Source of the DNA: Treponema sp. UBA3870
GTDB taxonomy: Bacteria; Spirochaetota; Spirochaetia; Treponematales; Treponemataceae
Length of the DNA stretch: 41,421 nt
Direction of reading: 5' to 3'
Assembly (NCBI GenBank): GCA_002392275.1
Contig: DGGQ01000055.1
Location: forward strand, 1-41,421
Part shown: piece by piece, positions 33,362 to 41,345 of the stretch
How positions within the stretch are numbered: position 1 is the stretch's first letter
Layout of the letters: every line of letters starts with the position of its first letter
Notes under the pieces: model-generated
Told to the model about the DNA's origin: nothing
The model's input: only the letters and a program-made list of their open reading frames with translations
The model's database searches: none
Program-made: the position numbers and the translations under genes

Positions 33362-36300
33362 TCGGCCTCCGTAAATGTGCTTGATTCCTGTCCATTGGGC
33401 CGCTCGGTCCACCAGATGCCGTTGAACTGTGCACGAGATGAATCCTGTGTGCGATGGGTTACTTTTGCATCCCGATCTGTAAACATGTCGAATGGGAACA
33501 AAGCTTTCATCGTTGAGTCAGAATTTGCACTTAGCGTTATTAGTGTGGTATTTTGCCTTGTTGCTTTAACTGTAAGAGTTTTTGTGTCTTTTATTCCAAA
33601 CCAAGAACCTGGTTCTCCTGCCTCAAATTCAATTGTTCCCCAGTAAGAAGAAAGATTTAAACTGTGGTTCACTGTTATGGTATTTTTAGGGAAGTGTCCA
33701 ACTCTTGTACCGTCTATCGAGCCTTCGACTTCTGCTGACATGGGCATTGAGATAGTGAAATCGCTTATAAATCCATTTTGATTTGTGTCAAACGGAAGTC
33801 CGGGTAAATCGTAGAATTTATGTATATGTACTTTTCCTTCTGTTCCATACTTATTTTTCTTTGTCGCTCCAGCATGAAAAATTTTGACAGATGCACTTTC
33901 ATTTGCCCCATCGCAGTTGCGTTCACCTCCAGAACTGATTCCAGCTTGGTCAAAGGCATCCCCCAGAATCAAGGTAATGCACTTCACAAACTCCTCGGCA
34001 CTAATCCGTCTGTATGTCCACACGTTCTCGTCAAGTCCTATGTATGTGTAGATTGTGTTTCCCGCACTGTTCTTTCTCTGGGCGCGAATCATGTAGTAGT
34101 GCCTGTAGTCCCGCTGCACCTTGAGGAGACCGTTGTTTGTCCCTGTACTGTCGTTTACGCCACTTGGTGTGAGTGTCAGACCTGTCGCGCTTCGTTCAAT
34201 GTCTGTCTCGTACCAGCCCGGGTCCTGCGTTATTGAGACGGCTCCGTTCTGGGTGATTGACGCAATCTGGAACCAGCCGGACGAATTGTTTTTGTTTTTC
34301 GCCCAGACCGTGTACGCAGGTATGTCTCCGTCATCTTCTGGACCGTTTTTGCGTTCCGTATAGTTCCAGTCCGTCCAGTTTACGGATTCAGTAAATCCCT
34401 CGCTTCCGTCAGAATTGCTTACATTGTTTACGCTGAACTGCGGAATATGGAAAAGGTATCCAACCGCAAGTGGTTCTCCGTTTGTGTCGGGGATTTCAGA
34501 AAGCATGTCCGTGTATGACTCGACAAATGGGCTGTTCTGTTCAACGGTCTGACTTGAATCTGAGTCGCCAGAATTGGTAATGTATTTTACCGCATATTCA
34601 AACGGTTTTGTTCTCTCCTCGTTTGTGCTGCATTGCTGCTGATTCTCGGTGGTGTTGGTATTGAGTCCGAGTGAGGAACCTCCGAGAATCTGGTCTTTCG
34701 TGTAGATTGCGGAACTGGATTTGAGCCTCCTGTAGATAAGCGGCTTTACATTTTTTCCCTCCGTGTAAGGCTTTGTCCATTTTATGTGTATCGCACTGGA
34801 GCTTTCTGCCTTCGCCGCGTGGACATCAAGACCGTATCCAACAGTGGAACCCTTTTTTATGAAGTCGGAATCGGAAACCAGACCAGTGTACGAAAGTTTT
34901 TTGCCCTCGACCGTGAGTGTGCTTGATGAAAGTTTTGTTCCGTCAAAGCTGTCGCCGGTGGAGCGGAGTGGAATCACCATGTATTCAATTGGAATGCCCC
35001 ATGGGATTCTGGACTGTGTTATCGCTGTCTGTCCCGCTGATTCTTTGTCCGCCGCCGGAATATCAACATGGGAATCTTTCAGCGTGTATTTTCCGCCATC
35101 CAGTGTGAGCGTCATTGCGCTGTACGGCTCTCCGTTTGATTTCACCGTCCCGGACTGAACGTCCACAACGAATGTCTCCCACTCGTCCTCGTCAGGTCTC
35201 CATCCACCGGAACCGTTTGGCGTGTAGCGTTTCCTCAGAATCTGGTATGCCTTTGCGCCGTCAATTTTGTTCCATGTCACGCTTATGCTCTTGTAATACT
35301 GCGCGACCGTCGTTGTAAGACCTATTTTCGCTGGACCAAGAACCTTTGTATCTTCTACCTCTCCGCTTGTCGTGTCGTTTTCTTCCGATGTCGCCGAGAT
35401 TGTGACTTTATTTCCTTCTCCTGTTCCCGCCCTGCTTGCGTCCGTGTATCTTGTTCCGAGCTGGTCCGGGGTGAACGTGTATGAGTAAACCACATTTCCG
35501 AGCTGGTCCCGGGATGTGCGCGTGTTTGCGTTCTCGCCCTCGGTGATTATATCGACAGGAGCTTCCCCTTCAAGCTGAACAGTGTATGACTGGGCGGCCT
35601 GGACTTTTTCCCAGGAGACCGTTATCGAATCATAAGACGGATTGAAAGCGTCGAACTGTGGCTCGGGAGTTCCAAGTGAGAAGCACTCTTCCGATGTTTT
35701 TGAAATTGGAGCGGAACCTTGGTTTGCTACTGCCGTGAGATTGTAAATCCTTGTCACGCCCTTTTTGCTTGTTGATGTGATTTTGTCGGAGTATGGAATC
35801 TCGCTTTCTGACATCTCCTTGTTTTTGAACACTTCCACATCGGATTCTGTACCATCAATTATTTCCGTGTATTTGAGGGTGTATTTGGTTTCTGGCTGAT
35901 TGTCCCAGCTGATTATGAACTTGTCGCTGAATCCGCCCGTTACTGTGAATCCTTCTATGCTTCCTGCGTTGTCCGTTACTGCAATCGCTGTCTGGGACTC
36001 TGCATTATCAAGATAGTCATTTTTAGGCAATGGGGCTGTGCTTCCAATTGATGGCGCGGGATAGGATTCCGGCACTATGTAGACTGTGTAGCTGTACCAT
36101 CCACGGTCCCCGGACTCCCCTCCTGAAAGATTGAACTGTCTTTTATATTTTCCCAAATCAGTTGGCGAAGAGTATGCCCCTACCATTTTTGTATTCGCAG
36201 TTTTTTGGGGGATGTCACAGTCAAACGGCTCCATCTTTTCATATAGAAGATATTTGTACTGTGCTGCCAGATTTGTGTTTGCGACGCTTGACTCAAGAAG

Positions 36301-37596
36301 GAAGTTGTCCCATGAGAACAGAATCCCGCCCTCGTCAAGGACTGCCCCAGAATAAACTGTCGGATTGTCCGGGCTTCCGGTCGTGCTGTAGGATGTGCTG
36401 TTTATCGAAAGTTTGGGCTGTGCCATCATCCATCCGCTTGTCGTTGTGCTGGATACGGTCGATGAGGTTTCAATATAGTTGTATGATGCCTTCAGTGCGG
36501 TTAAGTTTGCGATATTGTGTTCCGTCATGAATTTCGCCAAATCAACGAATGACTGAAGCTTGTATTCATAAATCAAGCCGCGCTGTGGAACGTCTGTGTC
36601 CTTCCATGAAACCTCAAGTCCACCGTCGTCCGGGTATTCCGATGCCGTCAGCGCACTTCCGTCCGATTTTTTTAGTTCAGGATTTTCCGAAACCTTTACC
36701 CATGACTCGTCACCCAATGCCTTCCTGTAAACCGTGAATTTGATTGGAGCCTTTTCAAATGTTCCGTCGTCCTTTCTCTGTAGATCTGCCTTTTCCGGGA
36801 GCCTGAATCGGAGTGTTATTCCGTTTTTGTCGTTCCCCTGGCTTGCATCAAGTGAAAGAGCTGCTTGCGGCTGGAGCTGGTGCAGTGTTTCCGCAGAAAT
36901 CTCCGAGCTTTCTGATTCATCTCCAAATTCCGTCCTCGCCGTGATTTTGCAGGAGTAGGATGTGTGCGCCATAAGTCCGTCCACTGTGAAGCATGTTTCC
37001 TGAAGCTGCGTCGCCTTTACAGTCCGGGAGATTGTGTCACTTGGAGATATGCATGTGATTGTGTATTCGGTCTGCTTTCTGTATGTGTCGTCCCTACAGT
37101 TTGACATGTTCCAGTAGACAGTCAAAACCGTTGCGTCGTCGGAGTCCGTCTGTATGTCCGTTATCTCAGGAGTTGCAAGGGATGTTGCCCTTAGGCTTTT
37201 GCTTGCGACAGTCTCGGCCCCGTTGGAAAGAATGGCCGACACCCTGTACCATGCCTCGCTTCCCGGCTTTACGTCGATTTCCGCTACAGGTGTTTCGCTC
37301 TGTATAACGTATGTCACCTGTGCAAAACTTTCTTCGGTCGGAGTCATAAGGTCCGAAGCGTAGATTCTATATCCCTGCGCGCCCGCAACCGGGGACCACG
37401 ACAGATGTATTTTCTGCCGTCCATGGCTTGCGACAAAATGCTCGGGTGCCGCCTCCCTTGATGTCTGCTCCTTTATTCCCGTGGGGACCGGAAGCAGCTC
37501 GTTCTGGCAGGAGACCATGGCCAAAAAAAGACCAAGAGTTAAAGTCAATGCCGTAAAGGTCCTAGTGCGACCCATAATTTTTTGTTTTAATTCCAT
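33358..37596 (-). CDS. Giant fibronectin type III lipoprotein A
   Basis: A 1,412-aa lipoprotein, first gene of the envelope operon. The signal segment (TALTLTLGLFLAMVSC) ends in a lipobox Cys. Many FN3 modules follow, recognisable by repeats such as IHLSWSPVAGAQGYRIYASD, ITVSWEKVQAAQSYTVQLEG, ISVTWNKIDGAKAYQILRK and IHIKWTKPYTEGKNVKPLIYRR. The last 230 residues differ: a helix (ISAEEFVKCITLILGDAF), then a strand-rich module (FISDFTISMPMSAEVEGSID), the same plan as the end of lipoprotein B. The two proteins look like diverged paralogues. The ATG at 37596 has no ribosome site; the -10 box ends seven bases upstream. A second in-frame ATG at 37575 is possible. No catalytic domain was found. Confidence 0.87.
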   Translation of the reverse strand: MELKQKIMGRTRTFTALTLTLGLFLAMVSCQNELLPVPTGIKEQTSREAAPEHFVASHGRQKIHLSWSPVAGAQGYRIYASDLMTPTEESFAQVTYVIQSETPVAEIDVKPGSEAWYRVSAILSNGAETVASKSLRATSLATPEITDIQTDSDDATVLTVYWNMSNCRDDTYRKQTEYTITCISPSDTISRTVKATQLQETCFTVDGLMAHTSYSCKITARTEFGDESESSEISAETLHQLQPQAALSLDASQGNDKNGITLRFRLPEKADLQRKDDGTFEKAPIKFTVYRKALGDESWVKVSENPELKKSDGSALTASEYPDDGGLEVSWKDTDVPQRGLIYEYKLQSFVDLAKFMTEHNIANLTALKASYNYIETSSTVSSTTTSGWMMAQPKLSINSTSYSTTGSPDNPTVYSGAVLDEGGILFSWDNFLLESSVANTNLAAQYKYLLYEKMEPFDCDIPQKTANTKMVGAYSSPTDLGKYKRQFNLSGGESGDRGWYSYTVYIVPESYPAPSIGSTAPLPKNDYLDNAESQTAIAVTDNAGSIEGFTVTGGFSDKFIISWDNQPETKYTLKYTEIIDGTESDVEVFKNKEMSESEIPYSDKITSTSKKGVTRIYNLTAVANQGSAPISKTSEECFSLGTPEPQFDAFNPSYDSITVSWEKVQAAQSYTVQLEGEAPVDIITEGENANTRTSRDQLGNVVYSYTFTPDQLGTRYTDASRAGTGEGNKVTISATSEENDTTSGEVEDTKVLGPAKIGLTTTVAQYYKSISVTWNKIDGAKAYQILRKRYTPNGSGGWRPDEDEWETFVVDVQSGTVKSNGEPYSAMTLTLDGGKYTLKDSHVDIPAADKESAGQTAITQSRIPWGIPIEYMVIPLRSTGDSFDGTKLSSSTLTVEGKKLSYTGLVSDSDFIKKGSTVGYGLDVHAAKAESSSAIHIKWTKPYTEGKNVKPLIYRRLKSSSAIYTKDQILGGSSLGLNTNTTENQQQCSTNEERTKPFEYAVKYITNSGDSDSSQTVEQNSPFVESYTDMLSEIPDTNGEPLAVGYLFHIPQFSVNNVSNSDGSEGFTESVNWTDWNYTERKNGPEDDGDIPAYTVWAKNKNNSSGWFQIASITQNGAVSITQDPGWYETDIERSATGLTLTPSGVNDSTGTNNGLLKVQRDYRHYYMIRAQRKNSAGNTIYTYIGLDENVWTYRRISAEEFVKCITLILGDAFDQAGISSGGERNCDGANESASVKIFHAGATKKNKYGTEGKVHIHKFYDLPGLPFDTNQNGFISDFTISMPMSAEVEGSIDGTRVGHFPKNTITVNHSLNLSSYWGTIEFEAGEPGSWFGIKDTKTLTVKATRQNTTLITLSANSDSTMKALFPFDMFTDRDAKVTHRTQDSSRAQFNGIWWTERPNGQESSTFTEAE

Positions 37597-37602
37597 ACCA
37601 CC

Positions 37603-37632
37603 ATTCTATAGAACTTTTTCTATTTTTGGCAA
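37603..37632 (-). promoter_or_regulatory. Promoter of the FN3 lipoprotein operon, implying a leaderless mRNA
   Basis: On the minus strand TTGCCA (37632-37627), an 18-bp spacer and TAGAAT (37608-37603). Six bases (GGTGGT) separate it from the ATG at 37596. TATAGA with a 16-bp spacer is an overlapping alternative. Confidence 0.6.
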
Positions 37633-37682
37633 GCCGATTTTAAATTTATTCGTGCTGACTAACGCTTACCGTGTTAATCAGT

Positions 37683-37719
37683 AGGGAAACTCGAAAAACT
37701 TCAGTTTTTAGAACTTGCC
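37683..37719. repeat. Dispersed hairpin repeat, copy C
   Basis: GGGAAACTCGAAAAACT-TC-AGTTTTTAGAACTTGCC is an imperfect hairpin related to copies A and B, and GTATTTC follows as in copy B. It lies between the divergent FN3 operon and the FAD oxidoreductase gene. A weaker relative (GGGAACCACTAAAAATC) is at 39803-39819, near the tRNA. Confidence 0.6.
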
Positions 37720-37780
37720 TGTATTTCCTTATGCATCAAAATGATAGAAAAAAAATCAATTATATGGTAGACTCCTGATC

Positions 37781-39433
37781 ATGATATACACCGCCACAGT
37801 CACAGTAAGTCCGGAATCCGAAAAAAATCAGTCCGCAGTAAAAAAAGAGATTGCGAGGACCCTTTCCAAAACTGGAGTCAAAAATCTACCTGGGGATGCG
37901 GAATATGTTCTTGAAAAACGCTCCGTGGATGCGAGGCATGGAAAAATCAAAATAATCCTCCGCTGCAAAATCTATGTCGGCGAAAAATCTGGACCAAAAA
38001 CTTTCGAACCAGTCTGGAAAAAAGCCGGTCCCGAAAAATCTGTTGTGATTGTCGGCTCCGGACCTGCTGGACTCTTTGGCGCGTTGAAGCTGCTTGAACA
38101 TGGAGTCAGGCCAATAATAATCGAGCGGGGACAGGATGCCTCCACAAGAAAACGTGACATAGCCGCAATCAGCACGCAGGGAATAATCAATCCGGACAGC
38201 AACTACTGTTTTGGGGAAGGCGGAGCGGGAACTTTCAGTGACGGAAAGCTCTACACCAGAAGCAACAAGCGTGGCGACATCTCCGGGGTGCTTGCCATTT
38301 TCCATTACTTTGGTGCGGACGAAAAAATCTTGACCGACTCTCATCCGCATATTGGCACGGACAGGCTCCCGTCAATCATCCAGAACATGAGAAAAAAAAT
38401 ACTGGAGCTTGGAGGAGAGTTTCATTTTGGGCTCAGGTGTGTCTCCCTTTTGACCAAAAACGATGAGACCACAAAATCCACCGGGACCACCGAGAAATCC
38501 GCATCCAAAAAAGCTGTGACAGGAATCGTGGCCGAAAACATAATGACGGGCGAAAAAATTGAGTTTGCGGGCGACGCTGTTCTTCTTGCCACAGGACATT
38601 CCGCCCCCGACATCTACAAAATGCTTGCGTCCGTCTCGCCCGAGTCCCTTGAGGCAAAAACATTCGCTGTGGGTGTGCGTGTCGAGCATCCGCGTGAAAC
38701 GATAGACACAATCCGCTACCACAACGCTTCGAACGCCAAAAAACTTGGAGCCGCGGAATACAGACTTGTCTCCCAGCAGGACGGACGTGGAGTCTACAGC
38801 TTCTGCATGTGCCCCGGTGGATTCGTTGTTCCAAGTGCGTCAGGACCCGGGGAGATTGTTGTGAACGGAATGTCGGCAGCCGGACGGAACAGCGCATGGA
38901 GCAACGCGGCGATAGTTGTGGAGACCAGACCGGAGGACATACCCGGGAACTTTGTCAGCGAGGCCCAAAAAGCAGGATGCCCCGCTCTTGCAGGACTCTT
39001 GTGGCGAATGTGGCTGGAAAAACTGACTTCCGAGCATGGAGAAGGACAGAAGGCTCCGGCCCAGAGACTAGTGGATTTTATCGGCGGAAAAAAAAGTGCC
39101 ACGCTCCCAAAATCATCCTACGCGCCAGGACTTGTCTCCAGCCGGCTTGACGAATGGCTCCCAAAATCCATGGTGATGAGGCTTAAAAATGCGTTCCGCG
39201 ATTTCAACAAGGAGATGCGCGGCTTCGTGTGTGACGACGCTTTGATTGTTGCCGGGGAAACACGGACATCAACCCCGGTCAGGATTCTGCGTGAAAAGGA
39301 AAGCGGGGAATGTGTCTCCCTAAAAAATCTTTATCCCGCGGGGGAAGGCTCTGGATATTCCGGTGGGATTGTTAGCTCCGCGATGGACGGAATCAATATC
39401 TGCGAAACGATTTGCAAAAAACTGGTCCACTAA
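37781..39433 (+). CDS. FAD-dependent dehydrogenase (COG2509-type)
   Basis: A 550-aa cytosolic flavoprotein, probably an NAD(P)- or ferredoxin-linked oxidoreductase of unknown substrate. An N-terminal domain of about 85 residues precedes the FAD Rossmann motif VVIVGSGPAGLFGALKLLEHG (dinucleotide loop GSGPAG). FGEGGAGTFSDGKLYTR, VLLATGHSAPDIY and GFVCDDALIVAGETRTSTPVRI follow, as in the conserved 'uncharacterised FAD-dependent dehydrogenase' family, which has this same N-terminal extension. The C-terminus AGEGSGYSGGIVSSAMDG closes the FAD site. A possible -10 (TAGACT, 37768-37773) ends eight bases before the ATG and no ribosome site is seen, so it may be leaderless. Confidence 0.92.
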   Translation: MIYTATVTVSPESEKNQSAVKKEIARTLSKTGVKNLPGDAEYVLEKRSVDARHGKIKIILRCKIYVGEKSGPKTFEPVWKKAGPEKSVVIVGSGPAGLFGALKLLEHGVRPIIIERGQDASTRKRDIAAISTQGIINPDSNYCFGEGGAGTFSDGKLYTRSNKRGDISGVLAIFHYFGADEKILTDSHPHIGTDRLPSIIQNMRKKILELGGEFHFGLRCVSLLTKNDETTKSTGTTEKSASKKAVTGIVAENIMTGEKIEFAGDAVLLATGHSAPDIYKMLASVSPESLEAKTFAVGVRVEHPRETIDTIRYHNASNAKKLGAAEYRLVSQQDGRGVYSFCMCPGGFVVPSASGPGEIVVNGMSAAGRNSAWSNAAIVVETRPEDIPGNFVSEAQKAGCPALAGLLWRMWLEKLTSEHGEGQKAPAQRLVDFIGGKKSATLPKSSYAPGLVSSRLDEWLPKSMVMRLKNAFRDFNKEMRGFVCDDALIVAGETRTSTPVRILREKESGECVSLKNLYPAGEGSGYSGGIVSSAMDGINICETICKKLVH

Positions 39434-39443
39434 AAAGCGGACC
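39416..39443 (-). terminator. Terminator of the small KP-rich membrane protein gene
   Basis: On the minus strand GGTCC pairs with GGACC around a ten-base loop, followed by A, G and six T. It overlaps the last codons of the convergent FAD gene. Confidence 0.6.
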
Positions 39444-39456
39444 GCAAGACATGGAC

Positions 39457-39675
39457 CTATTCCTCTGGCTCCTCTTCGTCATCCTCGGTCTTTTCCTTCT
39501 TTGGCTGGGGCTTCGGTTTCGGGGCCTTGACGGTCTTTGGCTTTGGAGGTCTCTTTTTATATTTTACGACATAAGTGGCAAGCAACGTGAAGACCAAAAA
39601 AACACCCAGCGCGAGCAGCACGTGCCAGTCCTTGATGACATTTAGACATAGGGTCATAAAATCTTTAAAGCTCAT
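39457..39675 (-). CDS. Small single-TM protein with Lys/Pro-rich and acidic tail
   Basis: A 72-aa protein. One transmembrane helix (WHVLLALGVFLVFTLLATYVV, about residues 17-37) is followed by a basic Pro-rich tail (KYKKRPPKPKTVKAPKPKPQPKKEK) and a C-terminal acidic block (EDDEEEPEE). The composition is strongly non-random and a terminator follows, which supports a real gene. The role is unknown; the Pro/Lys tail suggests a spacer or an electrostatic tether to DNA, the wall or a partner. No ribosome site was found before the ATG, and the promoter is unclear. Confidence 0.7.
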   Translation of the reverse strand: MSFKDFMTLCLNVIKDWHVLLALGVFLVFTLLATYVVKYKKRPPKPKTVKAPKPKPQPKKEKTEDDEEEPEE

Positions 39676-39838
39676 ACAGAATTTTTCGGCACCGATTCAG
39701 TCTTGGTTAAGTGATTTTTGGAATTGATTTTTTTGACTGTGCATCTCAAAGTAGTCCAGCCACGTCCGTGCCATCCGCATCCCGGGACAAAGTTCTTAAA
39801 ACAGGGAACCACTAAAAATCAAATCTTAGAGGCAGTAG

Positions 39839-39911
39839 TGGAGATAATCGGATTCGAACCGACGACCCTTTGATTGCGAACCAAATGCTCTACCAACTGA
39901 GCTATATCCCC
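39839..39911 (-). tRNA. tRNA-Ala(CGC)
   Basis: A 73-nt cloverleaf on the minus strand. The acceptor stem is GGGGATA with TATCTCC, including the G3-U70 pair that identifies alanine tRNAs. The D arm is GCTC-AGTTGGTA-GAGC. The anticodon stem is TTTGG/TCAAA with loop TTCGCAA, giving anticodon CGC (reads GCG). The T arm is GTCGG-TTCGAAT-CCGAT. The discriminator is A and the 3' CCA is not encoded. Confidence 0.93.
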
Positions 39912-39922
39912 AAGGTGAAAAT

Positions 39923-39951
39923 ATCTTAACGCTTTTGAACAAAAAAGACAA
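39923..39951 (-). promoter_or_regulatory. Predicted tRNA-Ala promoter
   Basis: On the minus strand TTGTCT (39951-39946), a 17-bp spacer and TAAGAT (39928-39923), each 4/6 to consensus, ending 12 bases before the tRNA 5' end. No rRNA-type GC-rich discriminator is seen. Confidence 0.45.
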
Positions 39952-40007
39952 GTGGAATTCAAAAAAAATGCGCCAATTTTTCCAAAAGCCACAATTGTCT
40001 TCTTTAA

Positions 40008-41279
40008 TCAGAACCAGGGAGCCTTTAGTCCCATCATGTCCATAATCATCCCGACGTAGCTCACAAAATTTGGATAGCCAAAAAGGTGGAGCAGGTAGTA
40101 GAGTATTATGGTAAGAATCACAAACACGGGAAGCTTGAACCCGATGTTTATCCAGTCAAGGTTCAGCGAGAACTGCATCAGGATGTAGAGGACGGCAATC
40201 AGGACCATGAAAATCAGGAAGTGGTTTGTAGCGAGCATGGAGACCGGAAGGACCGCGACCAGAATCGCCAGGGGGAGAATCTTTTTTGCCCCCTTGGTGC
40301 AGCAGTTTATTATCACAATCTTCAGCAGAAGGAAAAAGAAAATCAGAAGCGCAAAGGAAAATGCCCGGCTGCTCAAAATCTGCTCCAGCCTGTTTTCTTC
40401 CCAGTCAATCTCCGACAGCGTGGCCATGGTCTTGGAGTCGAACTTCAAAAAGAAGGACCCGATTGTTACAAAGAGATTTGAAAACTCGTTGTCCCTCGCC
40501 ATCGCACTTTTGTAAACAAGAATCGGCTTGATTGCTATAAATATCGCTGCGGCGTAAACAAGGTCCGCAATCACATCGACAATATAGCGCATGAAATTTC
40601 TGAACACCAGCCCGGACGCGCTTTTTTTTCTTAGGCTCGCCGAAAAATAAGTCCTTATGTCCTTGACCTCCCCTCCGGAAGAAAAGAACTGCGCCCTCTT
40701 GTCCACCGGAGCCACGTCGTCGCTTTCGTCGTCTTCGTTTTTGTCGCTCTCCTTGAACCCCTTCGCCTTTGCAACAAAATAGTCCCTCGTGTTGCTGAAA
40801 AAAAACGAAAGAGTGTCCAGCGGGCTCTGGTCCATATATTCGTAAGGAAATTTTCCCCTGGAGATGTAGTCCAAAAAAATTCTCCGCACAATCTTCGCGT
40901 CCGTTGAGTCCAGCGACGAAATGTCAATGCGGTATTTGTCCTGCCAGTTCTTCAGCTGCAAAAATTCGGGGACGGCGTTTGTGTCGTCGTAGCTGTACAT
41001 TCGACCGTTTTCGCCATTTTTCTTTCTATATAATATGTCCGCCTGGAATCCTTCTATATCTTCCTTCTTGATTTTTTCGACCGGCCTGCATTCAACGGAG
41101 ACTCCCTCGGTGGTCAGGGTGGATTTCACGTTCCAGTGTATCCCCTCCTCGGTAAAGACGAACCCGGTCCTCCCGCCCCTTATCCACACGGCACTGATTA
41201 TTGTCTCCTTTTCGGGAATGGAAAACTCCTGCCGTATTAAAAAATCTGTGCTACTCGAAAACTCTGATTGAATCTGCAT
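40008..41279 (-). CDS. Hypothetical membrane protein, cytosolic N-terminus and about six TM helices
   Basis: I do not recognise this 423-aa protein. Residues 1 to about 230 are hydrophilic and mixed in character, with strands (TIISAVWIRGGRTGFVFTEEGIHWNVKS) and an acidic linker (ESDKNEDDESDD). The start, MQIQSEFSSSTDFLIRQEFSI, has no signal peptide. From about residue 240 there are roughly six hydrophobic helices, including YIVDVIADLVYAAAIFIAI and LIFFFLLLKIVIINCC, and the last helices are close together. The ATG at 41279 has GGGG about ten bases upstream and a TATAAT promoter behind it; the longer reading to 41345 is not needed. A signalling or trafficking role is possible, but no motif supports it. 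Confidence 0.78.
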   Translation of the reverse strand: MQIQSEFSSSTDFLIRQEFSIPEKETIISAVWIRGGRTGFVFTEEGIHWNVKSTLTTEGVSVECRPVEKIKKEDIEGFQADILYRKKNGENGRMYSYDDTNAVPEFLQLKNWQDKYRIDISSLDSTDAKIVRRIFLDYISRGKFPYEYMDQSPLDTLSFFFSNTRDYFVAKAKGFKESDKNEDDESDDVAPVDKRAQFFSSGGEVKDIRTYFSASLRKKSASGLVFRNFMRYIVDVIADLVYAAAIFIAIKPILVYKSAMARDNEFSNLFVTIGSFFLKFDSKTMATLSEIDWEENRLEQILSSRAFSFALLIFFFLLLKIVIINCCTKGAKKILPLAILVAVLPVSMLATNHFLIFMVLIAVLYILMQFSLNLDWINIGFKLPVFVILTIILYYLLHLFGYPNFVSYVGMIMDMMGLKAPWF

Positions 41280-41298
41280 ATTATTCCCCAGTGCGATG

Positions 41299-41327
41299 AT
41301 TATAAAGTAAATCTTAAATTCAGTAAA
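41299..41327 (-). promoter_or_regulatory. Promoter of the hypothetical membrane protein gene, with direct repeats
   Basis: On the minus strand TTTACT (41327-41322), a 17-bp spacer and TATAAT (41304-41299). The plus-strand 12-mer TAAAGTAAATCT occurs at 41303-41314 and again at 41324-41335, a 21-bp period (two helical turns) spanning the spacer and the -35 box. Confidence 0.62.
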
Positions 41328-41345
41328 GTAAATCTCGATTCCCAA

